Positions 1-8,614 of a stretch of 64,000 nt of DNA are shown in pieces. The position numbers were made by a program, and so were the translations under genes. The stretch comes from Kofleriaceae bacterium (lineage in GTDB: Bacteria > Myxococcota_A > Polyangia > Haliangiales > Haliangiaceae). The stretch covers positions 1-64,000 of the forward strand of contig JANTGM010000020.1 of the NCBI GenBank assembly GCA_024762925.1, written 5' to 3'. Each line of letters starts with the position of its first letter. The stretch's first letter is position 1. The notes under the pieces were generated by a model. It had not been told where the DNA came from. It searched no databases and saw only the letters and a list, made by a program, of their open reading frames with translations.

Positions 1-30
1 TTGTTCTTCCGTGTATCTCTTCTTGCTCAT
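1..30 (-). CDS. IS3-family transposase OrfA, N-terminal fragment
   Basis: Ten codons remain inside the window, reading MSKKRYTEEQ from the ATG at 28-30. Lys/Arg followed by (Y/F)TEEQ is the usual opening of IS3-type OrfA proteins, whose N-terminal helix-turn-helix binds the element's terminal repeats. A good ribosome site (AAAGGA, six bases from the ATG) precedes it. The rest of the gene is beyond the left edge, so nothing can be said about whether it is intact. Confidence 0.55.
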   Translation of the reverse strand, partial: MSKKRYTEEQ

Positions 31-96
31 GTTCTGTCCTTTCAATGTGACAGAACTCTCCAGTTTGATGTGGACCGATTTTCCGATCGCACCTCA
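1..96 (-). mobile_element. End of an IS3-family insertion sequence (cut by window edge)
   Basis: Read on the minus strand, this stretch starts with TGAGGTGCGATCGGAAAATC at about 96, which resembles the terminal repeat of IS3-family elements. It continues through a short leader and an AAAGGA ribosome site into the first codons of a transposase-type ORF at 30. The other end and most of the element lie outside the window. The inferred tip is only about 8 bases beyond the stop codon of the gene at 105-1460. The IS3 assignment rests on the N-terminal residues and the TGAGG tip, both short, so the family is probable but not proven. Confidence 0.6.
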
Positions 97-104
97 GGGC
101 GTAT

Positions 105-1460
105 CTAGAACGCTCGCTGCAACGAAAGGTGCGCTAGATGCACTTCGCTATTATCAAAGCGAAGTTGGATTCCGTAGCCGCCAAGCAGAAGCGTGGCCTT
201 TCCCAGCACAATGCTACCGCTGGCGCCGATCTCGTGAGCCCGAGTCTCCGAGAGATCTATCGGTGATCCGGAAACGTCTTGTCCTAAGTCGTCGAGACAG
301 AAATCGTCCCCGAGACGACCTTGCAAGAATGGCGGCAGTGCAGGCCGCTCAAGCTCTGTACCGAACGCATAGCGAAGCTCTGCGGCCAGAGAACCCCGCG
401 AGAAGCGGCTCTTGATCGCAGCCCCTTGCACAAACTCGCTATCACCACAGTGACGCATCACGCCTCCGAAGTATTGCGCGCCAAGCAACACGTGTTTGTC
501 TATCTGTGATGAGACCAAGGCTGTTCCGCGATGGAGTATGCCCGGCCACTTCATAATGTCGAGATTGTATCGGGCTCCTACAGAAAAATCCCTAGTGATG
601 CGATGCATGGTGCCCACATCACCGCTCCACTGAGGTAGAACCGCTGTGCTGCCGCCACGAAGCGCTGCGCTCAATACTGTTTCGTCACTGACCTGAAGGT
701 TCAGGCGAGCACCAATTCGGTGGTTGTCAGTACCAAAGCGTCGACTGAAGTCGTAGCGAAGTGCCACGCCAAGGCTTGAACCGGGAAGCACGCTTGCAAC
801 AAACGTCTGGCTGTAGGCGCGCCGATTCTCTCCCTCGAGTGCTGGAAAGAACTCCATCTGTGAGGTCGCGTAGAGTTTCACCAGATTGACTCGGCGGCGC
901 AATGCGCTCGCTCGCTTGTGGTCTGGGTCAAGCTGGAGTGCTCGTCCAGCTTCGCGCCTTGCCCTCAATGGGTCGAGTTTCTCCATGGCGATTTGGGCCA
1001 ACTGAAAGTGGTACTCAGCTTTGGGTTGCAGCGCGAGAAGGGTCTCGAGCGTCTTCTCCGCTGTTTCCCAATCTCGACTCCACATGGAGATGGTTACCAA
1101 GAGTTCAAGAGCCGTGATGTTCTTTGGCTCCGCTTCGAGCACCGGGGCGAGAAATTCACGTGCTTGCGCATATGACGTTTCCCAGGAGGTCACCCGGGCT
1201 CGCAAAATGTGAGCGTCCCAATACCTCGGAGCTGCTTCGATCACTTTCTCCGCTTGTGCACGAGCTTCTGGACCACGACCTTGCCACGACAGGCGGTACG
1301 CCAGCTTGAGGCGCATATCGACATCGTCCGGGTTCTTCTCAAGTGACTCCTCAAGGGCCAGGACCTCCGCTTTCAGCTCTGCATCATCTTCGCCGTGGGC
1401 AGCACCAACGTGCAGAAGGAATGCCAGGGGCAGCATTGCCAGCACGTACTTCGCACTCAT
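105..1460 (-). CDS. TPR plus outer-membrane beta-barrel protein (YaiO/PgaA-like)
   Basis: The protein has 451 residues from the ATG at 1460. That start was chosen because MSAKYVLAMLPLAFLLHVGA is a clear signal peptide ending near AHG; the open frame upstream reads back through the divergent gene. Residues about 25-190 are tetratricopeptide repeats (for example PDDVDMRLKLAYRLSWQGR). Residues about 195-451 alternate polar and hydrophobic residues and end in Phe, typical of an outer-membrane barrel. Similar TPR-barrel proteins (YaiO, PgaA) serve exopolysaccharide export. The divergent neighbour, a glycosidase-like lipoprotein, fits that role. Substrate unknown. Confidence 0.7.
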   Translation of the reverse strand: MSAKYVLAMLPLAFLLHVGAAHGEDDAELKAEVLALEESLEKNPDDVDMRLKLAYRLSWQGRGPEARAQAEKVIEAAPRYWDAHILRARVTSWETSYAQAREFLAPVLEAEPKNITALELLVTISMWSRDWETAEKTLETLLALQPKAEYHFQLAQIAMEKLDPLRARREAGRALQLDPDHKRASALRRRVNLVKLYATSQMEFFPALEGENRRAYSQTFVASVLPGSSLGVALRYDFSRRFGTDNHRIGARLNLQVSDETVLSAALRGGSTAVLPQWSGDVGTMHRITRDFSVGARYNLDIMKWPGILHRGTALVSSQIDKHVLLGAQYFGGVMRHCGDSEFVQGAAIKSRFSRGSLAAELRYAFGTELERPALPPFLQGRLGDDFCLDDLGQDVSGSPIDLSETRAHEIGASGSIVLGKATLLLGGYGIQLRFDNSEVHLAHLSLQRAF

Positions 1461-1548
1461 TCCATGCAATCGTAGCAAGCTGCTGTACGATGTGGAAATG
1501 GGAGTTGCCGATGTGCGCGTTTCGGCCACGAGAGAAAATGCCAAAATC

Positions 1549-3444
1549 ATGGCCGTTTTCCATAGTGCCTGGCTCCTGTGTGTCGTGTTGTTGAGTTGCG
1601 GCGGCAAGCAAAGTGCTACACATTCAGGGACACGCAAGGGGGGGCTCACTGCACCAAACGTTTCTGCTGAACTCTCCGACTGGGGGGTGTCGTCAGTTGA
1701 GGACGTTGGCTTTGTCACAGTCGCATTGTTGAAGCACGCGTCTCGAGACGTGGAACTCACTCTGTACCAGATTCGCAAGCTCGCTCCAATCAAGGAGCGC
1801 GCAAGCACACGAGTTTGGCGTTCTGAGGCGCCAATGATGTCCTCGGGGGCCTTTCTTCTGAGCCGCTTCGATCGAGGAAACTACAACCGCTTGGGTGGCA
1901 CGTTTGGGAGTTTTTCTAAGCTTCCTTCGACAGGCGATGTACGTTTGCTTGGTGGAACATCTGGGCTGCGCTTTCGATTTCGACGCAAGCAGGCGGGCTA
2001 CTCTGGTCTCTGGTTGCATCTCTTTGATGATCGCGCCTCAGCCGAAGAACGAACGTATTTGCACACAGGCTCCGCTTCACACTTGAGTTTCGAAATTCGC
2101 GGTGCGAGTGGCGGAGAGTCCCTGTCCTTGGCAGTTGCGGATCGCGAGTGGTTGGAGCGAGGTGATGCTCGCACTATTGGAGATTTGTCGAAGTACCTTG
2201 GGGAAGGGGGCGTGACAAAGAGTTGGCAACGCGTGTTGGTTCCTCTCAGTGACCTCCCTTCGGACGTTGAACACGAGGAGCTTGCATCCTTGGTCTTGCA
2301 GGTGGGCGCGCCTTCAGCGGGAGAAATTGCGATTCGCAATCTTGGCCTGCTCGCAAGTGCACAAGCTCATCTACCAGTCGACTCCACCGCTTCCACTCCC
2401 CTCTCTCGGAAACGCCGTTTGCGTCGCGCCATGTGGGTGTGGGAAACCGAAACCCTCCTGAGCGATTCGGCACTTCGAGAGCGCCTCTTGTCAACGTGCC
2501 AGTCTAATCGCATCTCAGATGTTTTCTTACAACTGATCTCTGCTGAGCCGGACAGTGGCTCTTGGGACTCCATGCTGGGCCTCGTCGCCGAACTGCATGG
2601 TATTGGTGTGCGAGTCGAAGCGCTTGATGGAAGTCCAGAGTACGCTCAGGCGAAGCACCACAGAAAGGCTCTCAGAGTTGTCACTGCTGTTGCAGCATCG
2701 AATCGACGGCAGTCGAGTGAGCGCAGTTTCGACGGCTTGCGCTTTGATATTGAACCGTACTTGTTGCCAGGCTTTTCGGGGCCGAGCAAGGGTACGATTC
2801 TCCGCGACTATCTCGCGCTGCTCGACAAACTGCGTCACGCGACCAAGGTGGCAGGTCTTGTGTTGGGAGCGGATATTCCTTTCTGGTTCGATGGTCTTGA
2901 TCGATATCAGGAGCCAACCGCACGCGTCGAAGGAAGACCCGTAAGTGAACTCATTATGGACCGAGTCGACAACATCGCCGTCATGGCATATCGCACTCGT
3001 GTCTACGGACCAGACGGGGTGATTGCTCACGCCATTGACGAAATCGAATATGCCGAAGCGACGGGCAAGCAGGTGTTTGTGGGGGTCGAAACCGGAGCAC
3101 TGCCAAATGAGCACGTACAAGACTTCGACCGGGAAAGGCGAGACTCGGCCGACCGCTTGCTCCTCTGGAATGAGGAGCGAGGGATTCGGTTGGCGTACTT
3201 TCGCGCATCAGAGAAGAGGGCCTTGGCGGCCGCTCGTGCAGCACATCCGAAAGCGCAAATGCTCTACCTACGCTCAGAATCGGTTGCACCTGCAAGCAAG
3301 GTAACGTTCAGTCGCAATGGCTTGAGAAGCTTGCAAGATGCGACCGATCGCATTGGTGAAGAACTCGGGTTCTACGACTCAACGCTTGGAGTTGCGATTC
3401 ACGCGTTTGCGAGCCTCGTGCAACTCTCTGACCGCAGCCCCTAA
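1549..3444 (+). CDS. Lipoprotein with TIM-barrel glycosidase-like domain
   Basis: From the ATG at 1549 the protein has 631 residues. It opens with a short hydrophobic stretch ending in a lipobox (LLSC, Cys17). An ATG at 1498 or GTG at 1513 would give a more positive leader, so the start is uncertain. Residues about 100-270 look like a beta-sandwich carbohydrate-binding region. The C-terminal half carries FDGLRFDIEPY near residue 398, a strand-end acidic motif like those of TIM-barrel glycoside hydrolases, and VDNIAVMAYRTR further on. It is divergent (88-base gap) from a YaiO-like barrel gene, suggesting polysaccharide modification at the outer membrane. The family is not recognised with certainty. 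Confidence 0.6.
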   Translation: MAVFHSAWLLCVVLLSCGGKQSATHSGTRKGGLTAPNVSAELSDWGVSSVEDVGFVTVALLKHASRDVELTLYQIRKLAPIKERASTRVWRSEAPMMSSGAFLLSRFDRGNYNRLGGTFGSFSKLPSTGDVRLLGGTSGLRFRFRRKQAGYSGLWLHLFDDRASAEERTYLHTGSASHLSFEIRGASGGESLSLAVADREWLERGDARTIGDLSKYLGEGGVTKSWQRVLVPLSDLPSDVEHEELASLVLQVGAPSAGEIAIRNLGLLASAQAHLPVDSTASTPLSRKRRLRRAMWVWETETLLSDSALRERLLSTCQSNRISDVFLQLISAEPDSGSWDSMLGLVAELHGIGVRVEALDGSPEYAQAKHHRKALRVVTAVAASNRRQSSERSFDGLRFDIEPYLLPGFSGPSKGTILRDYLALLDKLRHATKVAGLVLGADIPFWFDGLDRYQEPTARVEGRPVSELIMDRVDNIAVMAYRTRVYGPDGVIAHAIDEIEYAEATGKQVFVGVETGALPNEHVQDFDRERRDSADRLLLWNEERGIRLAYFRASEKRALAAARAAHPKAQMLYLRSESVAPASKVTFSRNGLRSLQDATDRIGEELGFYDSTLGVAIHAFASLVQLSDRSP

Positions 3445-3926
3445 TACTTCGGAGTGTCGCCTTGCATAGAATAATTCTGAATGCGTTCGTCTTGCTGGCC
3501 CAACGCTGCGGCCAGCTGCCTCTGCACCATCATCTCGCGCCGCTGCATCGCTCGCTCTTTGCTTGCTCGCAGAACGGCATTTCGGGCAAGGTGGCGAGCC
3601 GCCGCACACGATACTTCCGCAATCACCATGACGACCTTAGCAGTGTCTTCTGGATCTCTGAAGGAACGGTGAACTGCCGCCAACAGGCGCCTACCAACAT
3701 TGTCGCAGTCGACAATCACCGTGGACGGGCTCTCGCCCCAAGCCAATCGTCGGTTCAGTGCATCGCGCAGTGACATGTCGAGCCCGGGCTCCGTTTCCTG
3801 CATTCGCGCAACTCTGCCTATGATTGCGTCAAATACCTCAGAACCTGCTGCATCAGAGCCGTACTCGGCCGTGTTGAGCGCCTCGTCTCGGAGAACCTCA
3901 AGTCGTTCACTTAGTTCGTGGCTCAA
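3441..3926 (-). CDS. Small helical protein, third gene of PP2C module
   Basis: This is a 161-residue, mostly alpha-helical protein without a signal peptide or transmembrane segment. The start is a TTG at 3926 whose bases overlap the TGA stop of the PP2C gene (TTGA), so translation is probably coupled. The middle (STVIVDCDNVGRRLLAAVHRS, then EVSCAAARHLARNAV) resembles the regularly spaced helices seen in the upstream 151-residue protein and in the C-terminal part of the phosphatase. No catalytic motif is visible. The stop codon (TAG) shares bases with the stop of the convergent lipoprotein gene (CTAA, 3441-3444). Function unknown; probable partner of the phosphatase. Confidence 0.6.
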   Translation of the reverse strand: MSHELSERLEVLRDEALNTAEYGSDAAGSEVFDAIIGRVARMQETEPGLDMSLRDALNRRLAWGESPSTVIVDCDNVGRRLLAAVHRSFRDPEDTAKVVMVIAEVSCAAARHLARNAVLRASKERAMQRREMMVQRQLAAALGQQDERIQNYSMQGDTPKY

Positions 3927-5716
3927 GGTTGCACGTCCTCCACGGTATCGAGCTCAAGCTCAAGCTGTGCGAGGTGCTGCTCGTTTCGGGCCAAACGCTC
4001 GCGCATTCGGGAGGTGCTGGAGTTCATCTCCTTGAGGCGGTCGGTGGTTGGCTTACCAGCATCAACGGCAACCAGGGCGAACGCATGAAACAAACTCTGG
4101 TGAGCTAAGGCGAGGGCGCTGAGTGCTTTTGCTCTTGCTACAGGCGAGACGTCCTGCGCGTCCACCGCCGCCATGTGTGCCGAACGTGCCGTATCCAGAC
4201 TATCAAGCATCGGATTGATCTCTTGCTCTGTGAGGAGTCGAGTGCCATACAATTCAACGGCGGTGCTGGCCATTTCCGCTTCTCCGGAAAACTCTGAGGC
4301 GCTCGCGTGGGCGGCGTCGATAATCGTCTTGATGAAGGGGCGCTCTTCCGCTCCTAGCACCTTCCTCGCGTCTTTGGCTCCTTGTACGAGGCATCGATTT
4401 ACTTCCGGCCCGGCAGGCATTGGTGATTCAAGCGAGGTGAAGGGAACGGTGACAACGCTTGCAAACGTTGTATCGGGTAGGTCGGTCGTAGCGCGACGGC
4501 TTGCGAACGTCTCATTTGCTTCCTTGATACAAGCGCTCACTTGTGCGCCAATCACCATTTCGCCAACGACTAGAGCTCGCAGCAGCGCAATCTCAAGGCA
4601 CACGCCAAAGTCTTCATCGGTTTGGCTCACGTCGCGAACAACAGACATGGCGGCCGCTCGAAGAATGTCAAAGAGTTCTTTTACCGGGCCGTATTTGCCT
4701 TCTCGTTCAAACCAGGGCTTCACCAGGCTATCGGCATAGGTCCATACGTGCACTCCTGTGGTGCTTTCAAGGTCGAGATACATCGCTTCACAAAAACTGC
4801 CTCCCAGAAGGTCAAGCGCTTCTGTCTTTGGAAGATTCGCGGCAAGCGGAGATGAGGCGAGCCCCATGCGCTGGCAGACGTCCATGAACAGCGGACGCCG
4901 ACTCCACCATGCGCCCGAGCCAGTCTCCTCGGGCGTATCGGATCGAACAGCATTCGATTGTTCAACCTCGATGACAACGGCGCTGATGTTGTCACCGCCA
5001 CCACCGCGCTTGGCCAGGTCGATGAGGTCGGCAGTGGCTTCGTCTGGACTCGCCGCCCCGCTGAGCACCTGCTCAATCGCGCTTCGTGTGGCGTAGCCGT
5101 TGAGCCCGTCGGAGCAGAGAAGTAGCTTGTCGCCAACTTGCAGCTCAACCTCCAGCAGGTCGACCTCTGTCGTTGGAAGCCCCCCGAGGTTTCGTGAGAG
5201 CACACTCGCGTGCGGGTGGTCGATGGCCTGCTCGGGCGTTAACTTGCCGGCGGCTACCAGTTCTGCGACTACCGTGTGATCGGCGGTTAGCCTTCGCAGT
5301 CGACGCTTGCGCAGCAGGTATGCCCGGGAGTCGCCCACATGTGCAATGAGTGCTTGATTTGGGCGCGGCATCATGAGCGCAACCACCGTGGTCCCCATGC
5401 CGTGCAGCTCTCGATCGGCTTTGGCTCGCAAATGAACCTTCGACCCTGCTGCTTTGCACGCCTCGACTAAGAGTTTTCCCGGAGGACGATGTGATCGTCC
5501 CTGCGCGATCGTATTCACCATCACCTCCCGCGCAACTCGGGAAGCCGTGGCGCCGCCTTGGTGTCCCCCCATGCCGTCAAGAACGATGTAGAGTCCTTGG
5601 TTCTGGTCGACAAAGATGCAGTCTTGGTTCTCTTCGCGAAGAAGCCCGACGTCTGTTTTTCCCGACGAGCGAATATCGAGATCACGAACCTCTCTCGTTT
5701 CGCTAGTTGACGACAT
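3923..5716 (-). CDS. PP2C-type Ser/Thr phosphatase with long helical C-terminal region
   Basis: The protein has 597 residues from the ATG at 5716, which lies inside the last codons of the upstream gene. Residues about 15-255 form a complete PPM/PP2C domain. The metal-binding aspartates are visible at Asp32 (EENQD), Asp47 (LDGMGGH), Asp203 (LLLCSDGLNG) and Asp242 (GGGGDNIS), and GDSRAYLL is near 128. Residues about 261-597 are a separate, largely helical region ending in a likely coiled coil (RERLARNEQHLAQLELELD). Such a tail is not usual for PrpC/Stp phosphatases, which are about 250 residues. It may sense a signal or bind partners. It sits between two small helical proteins in a tight operon (6158 to 3441). 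Phosphatase activity is likely; the substrate is unknown. Confidence 0.88.
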   Translation of the reverse strand: MSSTSETREVRDLDIRSSGKTDVGLLREENQDCIFVDQNQGLYIVLDGMGGHQGGATASRVAREVMVNTIAQGRSHRPPGKLLVEACKAAGSKVHLRAKADRELHGMGTTVVALMMPRPNQALIAHVGDSRAYLLRKRRLRRLTADHTVVAELVAAGKLTPEQAIDHPHASVLSRNLGGLPTTEVDLLEVELQVGDKLLLCSDGLNGYATRSAIEQVLSGAASPDEATADLIDLAKRGGGGDNISAVVIEVEQSNAVRSDTPEETGSGAWWSRRPLFMDVCQRMGLASSPLAANLPKTEALDLLGGSFCEAMYLDLESTTGVHVWTYADSLVKPWFEREGKYGPVKELFDILRAAAMSVVRDVSQTDEDFGVCLEIALLRALVVGEMVIGAQVSACIKEANETFASRRATTDLPDTTFASVVTVPFTSLESPMPAGPEVNRCLVQGAKDARKVLGAEERPFIKTIIDAAHASASEFSGEAEMASTAVELYGTRLLTEQEINPMLDSLDTARSAHMAAVDAQDVSPVARAKALSALALAHQSLFHAFALVAVDAGKPTTDRLKEMNSSTSRMRERLARNEQHLAQLELELDTVEDVQP

Positions 5717-6158
5717 TCGGCTCCTTGCGTTCAGTCGCCGCAGCTCGCTGTTCTTCGAGTTCGTCGTTGAAGATCGCCACAACTTCCCGCGCAGCGTTAA
5801 AATTGAGTCGAACAACCTCACGCACGAATAGGTTTGTGGTGGGGCTCGGTGGCAAACCTTGCTTGGAGACCTGCACAACCAAATCTCCCATTGTAACGAC
5901 GGTTCGCAAGACAGAGCGTGGTGAAAGCCCCATCCCAAGAAGCGTCGCGCTCCAGCTCGATACCGCTTGATGTAGCTGCGCAGGCGAGGGACTCTGGAGG
6001 TACCTCTGCATCTGATCTACGACGGTTTTGAATTGGCGGCGGATCATCACCTCCGGCAACGTCCCAAAGGCGTCATCAATCGAGTGGCGCGACTCAACCA
6101 ACGTGTCGAGCATCTCGATCCTCAGAGACGAGAAGATTTCAGCGTGGCTGTTCGCCAT
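5703..6158 (-). CDS. Small helical protein, first gene of PP2C module (RsbR N-domain-like)
   Basis: This is a 151-residue soluble protein of predicted helices. Its layout (a Gln/Trp helix, then LLGMGLSPRSVLRTVVTMGD, then a long helix near VREVVRLNFNAAREVV) is reminiscent of the globin-like N-terminal domains of RsbR/RsbRD stressosome proteins. This comparison is by pattern only. Its last 14 bases overlap the start of the PP2C gene, so the two should be made together. The ATG at 6158 leads the operon; a divergent CheY-like gene starts 112 bases away. A role as sensor or scaffold for the phosphatase is inferred from position. Confidence 0.6.
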   Translation of the reverse strand: MANSHAEIFSSLRIEMLDTLVESRHSIDDAFGTLPEVMIRRQFKTVVDQMQRYLQSPSPAQLHQAVSSWSATLLGMGLSPRSVLRTVVTMGDLVVQVSKQGLPPSPTTNLFVREVVRLNFNAAREVVAIFNDELEEQRAAATERKEPNVVN

Positions 6159-6269
6159 TCTCGATATCCTAACATCTGACTGCTAGAAGAGGCGCGGGAG
6201 AGGGCCCTCCAAGTTCATCGCGTGCTACATTGAACTTCAAGGCAGCAAATCGCAGCCTCCTTTTTCACC

Positions 6270-6674
6270 ATGTCTGATGGCCGCATACTTGTCGTCGATG
6301 ATGATCCGCTTCTGCGTGGGTCGATTGCCATGGTGCTTGAGGACGAGGGCTACACCGTCGAGCTCGCCGCCGATGGCTGCAAAGCCCTGGAGTCTGTTGC
6401 GGCAAATCGGCCAGACGTAATTCTTCTCGACGTCATGATGCCGAACATGAGTGGAACCCAAGTGCTCAAAGAGCTTCAGGACGATCTGACCACAGCTGAC
6501 ATCCCCGTACTGGTCATGACAGCCATCAATGGAGTTGCTGGTGGCCGCATCCTCAATGGTCCCAACACCGTCGTGGAGAAACCCTTTGATGTGCACGACT
6601 TGCTAAACAAGATCGCGCTCGCCATGTTTCGCAGCCAAGACGCAGGCGATTCGAGCGGCTCCGCCGAGGCATAG
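6270..6674 (+). CDS. Single-domain response regulator (CheY-like receiver)
   Basis: The protein has 134 residues and is a lone receiver domain. The acidic pair is in RILVVDDDP (Asp10-12), the phospho-acceptor Asp is in VILLDVMMP (about residue 54), Thr is in LVMTA, and the invariant Lys is in VVEKPF (about 107). There is no output domain, so it acts by binding a partner or as a phosphorelay carrier. It is divergent from the PP2C module and 31 bases ahead of pepP. No cognate kinase is adjacent. No ribosome site is obvious before the ATG. Confidence 0.9.
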   Translation: MSDGRILVVDDDPLLRGSIAMVLEDEGYTVELAADGCKALESVAANRPDVILLDVMMPNMSGTQVLKELQDDLTTADIPVLVMTAINGVAGGRILNGPNTVVEKPFDVHDLLNKIALAMFRSQDAGDSSGSAEA

Positions 6675-6705
6675 CGCCAGCAACCTGCCGTGGTATACGG
6701 CTTCT

Positions 6706-8013
6706 ATGCTCAAGCCATCGGTATTCGCGAAGCATCGTTCCGACCTCGTGGAGATAATGGAACCCAACTCGGTCGCGCTAATTGGCTCCCCACCTGAGCT
6801 ACTTCGCAACGGTGATGCGAGCTACCCATATCGGCAACGTTCTGATCTCTACTACCTCAGTGGATTCGCTGAGCCGGGAGCAACGTTGGTCCTGCGCACT
6901 GAAGGCGAGAAGCCCTACACCCTCTTTGTGCGCCCCAAAGATCCAGAGCGAGAAACCTGGGATGGCAAGCGCGCTGGCGTGGAAGGGGCGATACGCGACT
7001 TTGCTGCAGACCAAGCATTTTCCAACAAGGTGCTTCGCAAAGAGCTGCGTGAACTCATCGCCAATGTCGACAACCTCTACTACGAGCTGGGCAGCGACCC
7101 GGTTTACGACAAGCTTGTCATCGACCTCATCGGGGAATTGCGCCAAGGAGAACGACGTGGGCAGCGTCCCCCACTTCGCATTGTAGATCCGCGCTTCTCA
7201 TTGCACGAGCTACGCCTTCGCAAGAGTGAAGAAGAAATTGCCGTGCTGCGCAAAGCCTCTGAGCTCACTGCCTCAGCCCACCTTGCGAGCATGCGAGCGG
7301 CGAAACCGGGTGCCAAAGAGAACGAAATCGAAGCGCTCATTGACTACAGCTTTCGCCGGCAAGGGGGAACTGGCCCTGGCTACACTTCCATTGTTGGCGG
7401 TGGTGCGAATGCGACGATCTTGCACTACATAGAGAATGACCAGGAACTCCAAGATGGTGACTTGCTTCTGATTGATGCTGGTTGTGAATACGAGTTCTAT
7501 ACAGCGGACATCACTCGAACCTTTCCCGTCAACGGTACGTTCTCTGAGGCACAAAGGCGTTGCTACGAAATTGTCTTAGACGCGCAAGAGCAGGCGATCG
7601 CCATGACTAAGCCTGGTGCGACGATCGTTCAGATTCACGACCTCTGTGTGGAAGTGCTCACCGCCGGCATGATCGAGATTGGGCTCCTGGAAGGGGCGGT
7701 TGCAGACCGCATAGAAGATGAGAGCTACAAGCGCTTCTACATGCATCGCACAAGTCACTGGCTCGGAATGGACGTGCACGATGTTGGCCCGTACACCATT
7801 GGTGGTGAAGCGAGGCCACTTGAGCCGGGGATGGTGATTACCGTCGAACCTGGGCTCTACATCGCTGCAGATGCCGAGAACGTGCCAGACGAGTATCGCG
7901 GTATTGGTATTCGCATCGAAGATGACATCGTCGTCACGGCTGATGGCAATGAAAACCTCAGCGCAGCCGTGCCTAAAACAGTGGCCGAAGTCGAAGCTGC
8001 CTGCAGATCGTGA
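6706..8013 (+). CDS. pepP: Xaa-Pro aminopeptidase (M24B family)
   Basis: At 435 residues this matches PepP (about 440). It removes the N-terminal residue from peptides with proline in second position. The N-terminal domain contains the usual [15 protein letters not shown] stretch. The C-terminal pita-bread fold shows the five metal ligands: Asp in LLIDAGCEY, Asp in [10 protein letters not shown], His in [10 protein letters not shown], Glu in VITVEPGLY and Glu in GIRIEDDI. It is cytosolic, with no signal peptide. Its TGA stop overlaps the GTG start of kptA (GTGA), so the two are translationally coupled. Confidence 0.95.
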   Translation: MLKPSVFAKHRSDLVEIMEPNSVALIGSPPELLRNGDASYPYRQRSDLYYLSGFAEPGATLVLRTEGEKPYTLFVRPKDPERETWDGKRAGVEGAIRDFAADQAFSNKVLRKELRELIANVDNLYYELGSDPVYDKLVIDLIGELRQGERRGQRPPLRIVDPRFSLHELRLRKSEEEIAVLRKASELTASAHLASMRAAKPGAKENEIEALIDYSFRRQGGTGPGYTSIVGGGANATILHYIENDQELQDGDLLLIDAGCEYEFYTADITRTFPVNGTFSEAQRRCYEIVLDAQEQAIAMTKPGATIVQIHDLCVEVLTAGMIEIGLLEGAVADRIEDESYKRFYMHRTSHWLGMDVHDVGPYTIGGEARPLEPGMVITVEPGLYIAADAENVPDEYRGIGIRIEDDIVVTADGNENLSAAVPKTVAEVEAACRS

Positions 8014-8564
8014 ACGAGCGAGAACGCACACGTCGTAGCAAATTTCTTAGTCTTGTCTTGCGCCACCAGCCCGAGACAATCGGGTTGGTTCTCGATGAGG
8101 CTGGCTGGGTGGCAATCGATACGTTACTCGCACAGATGGCGGCCCACGGAAAGAGCACAAGTCGCGAGACACTTGAGGAACTCGTCAGGGCCAGTTCCAA
8201 GCAGCGCTTCGCGATCAGTGATGACGGCTTGCGTATTCGGGCCAATCAAGGCCACTCTGTCTTCGTGCAGCTTGGCCTTGCAGCAGCAAAGCCGCCCGCC
8301 AGGCTCTTTCACGGAACGGTCGCAGCCGCGCTGCAAGCGATACAAGCGGAGGGCCTCTCAAAGATGAATCGACACCACGTTCATCTCTCCGCTGACAGCG
8401 CAACTGCGACGATGGTGGGCCAGAGACGTGGCAAAGCCATCGTCTTGGGAGTGGAGGCCGGTCGTATGAGTGAGGCGGGATTTGTCTTCTATCGGTCGGA
8501 GAACGGGGTCTGGCTCACCGAGGCTGTGCCGCGACAGTTCCTCGTGATGCCTGGCAGCTCATAG
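8010..8564 (+). CDS. kptA: RNA 2'-phosphotransferase (Tpt1/KptA family)
   Basis: The protein has 184 residues from the GTG at 8010, the usual length for bacterial KptA. The family moves a 2'-phosphate from RNA to NAD+, giving ADP-ribose 1'',2''-cyclic phosphate. Family landmarks seen are [13 protein letters not shown] (the Arg-His pair), the winged-helix part with [11 protein letters not shown], then LFHGT and the C-terminal [14 protein letters not shown]. Yeast Tpt1 acts in tRNA splicing; bacterial enzymes have no known splicing role and may repair RNA. The start overlaps the pepP stop (GTGA). Confidence 0.93.
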   Translation: MNERERTRRSKFLSLVLRHQPETIGLVLDEAGWVAIDTLLAQMAAHGKSTSRETLEELVRASSKQRFAISDDGLRIRANQGHSVFVQLGLAAAKPPARLFHGTVAAALQAIQAEGLSKMNRHHVHLSADSATATMVGQRRGKAIVLGVEAGRMSEAGFVFYRSENGVWLTEAVPRQFLVMPGSS

Positions 8565-8614
8565 CTGCGGGACCACAATCCCGTGAAGAAACCGTTGCTC
8601 AGGCCAAGGATGGC

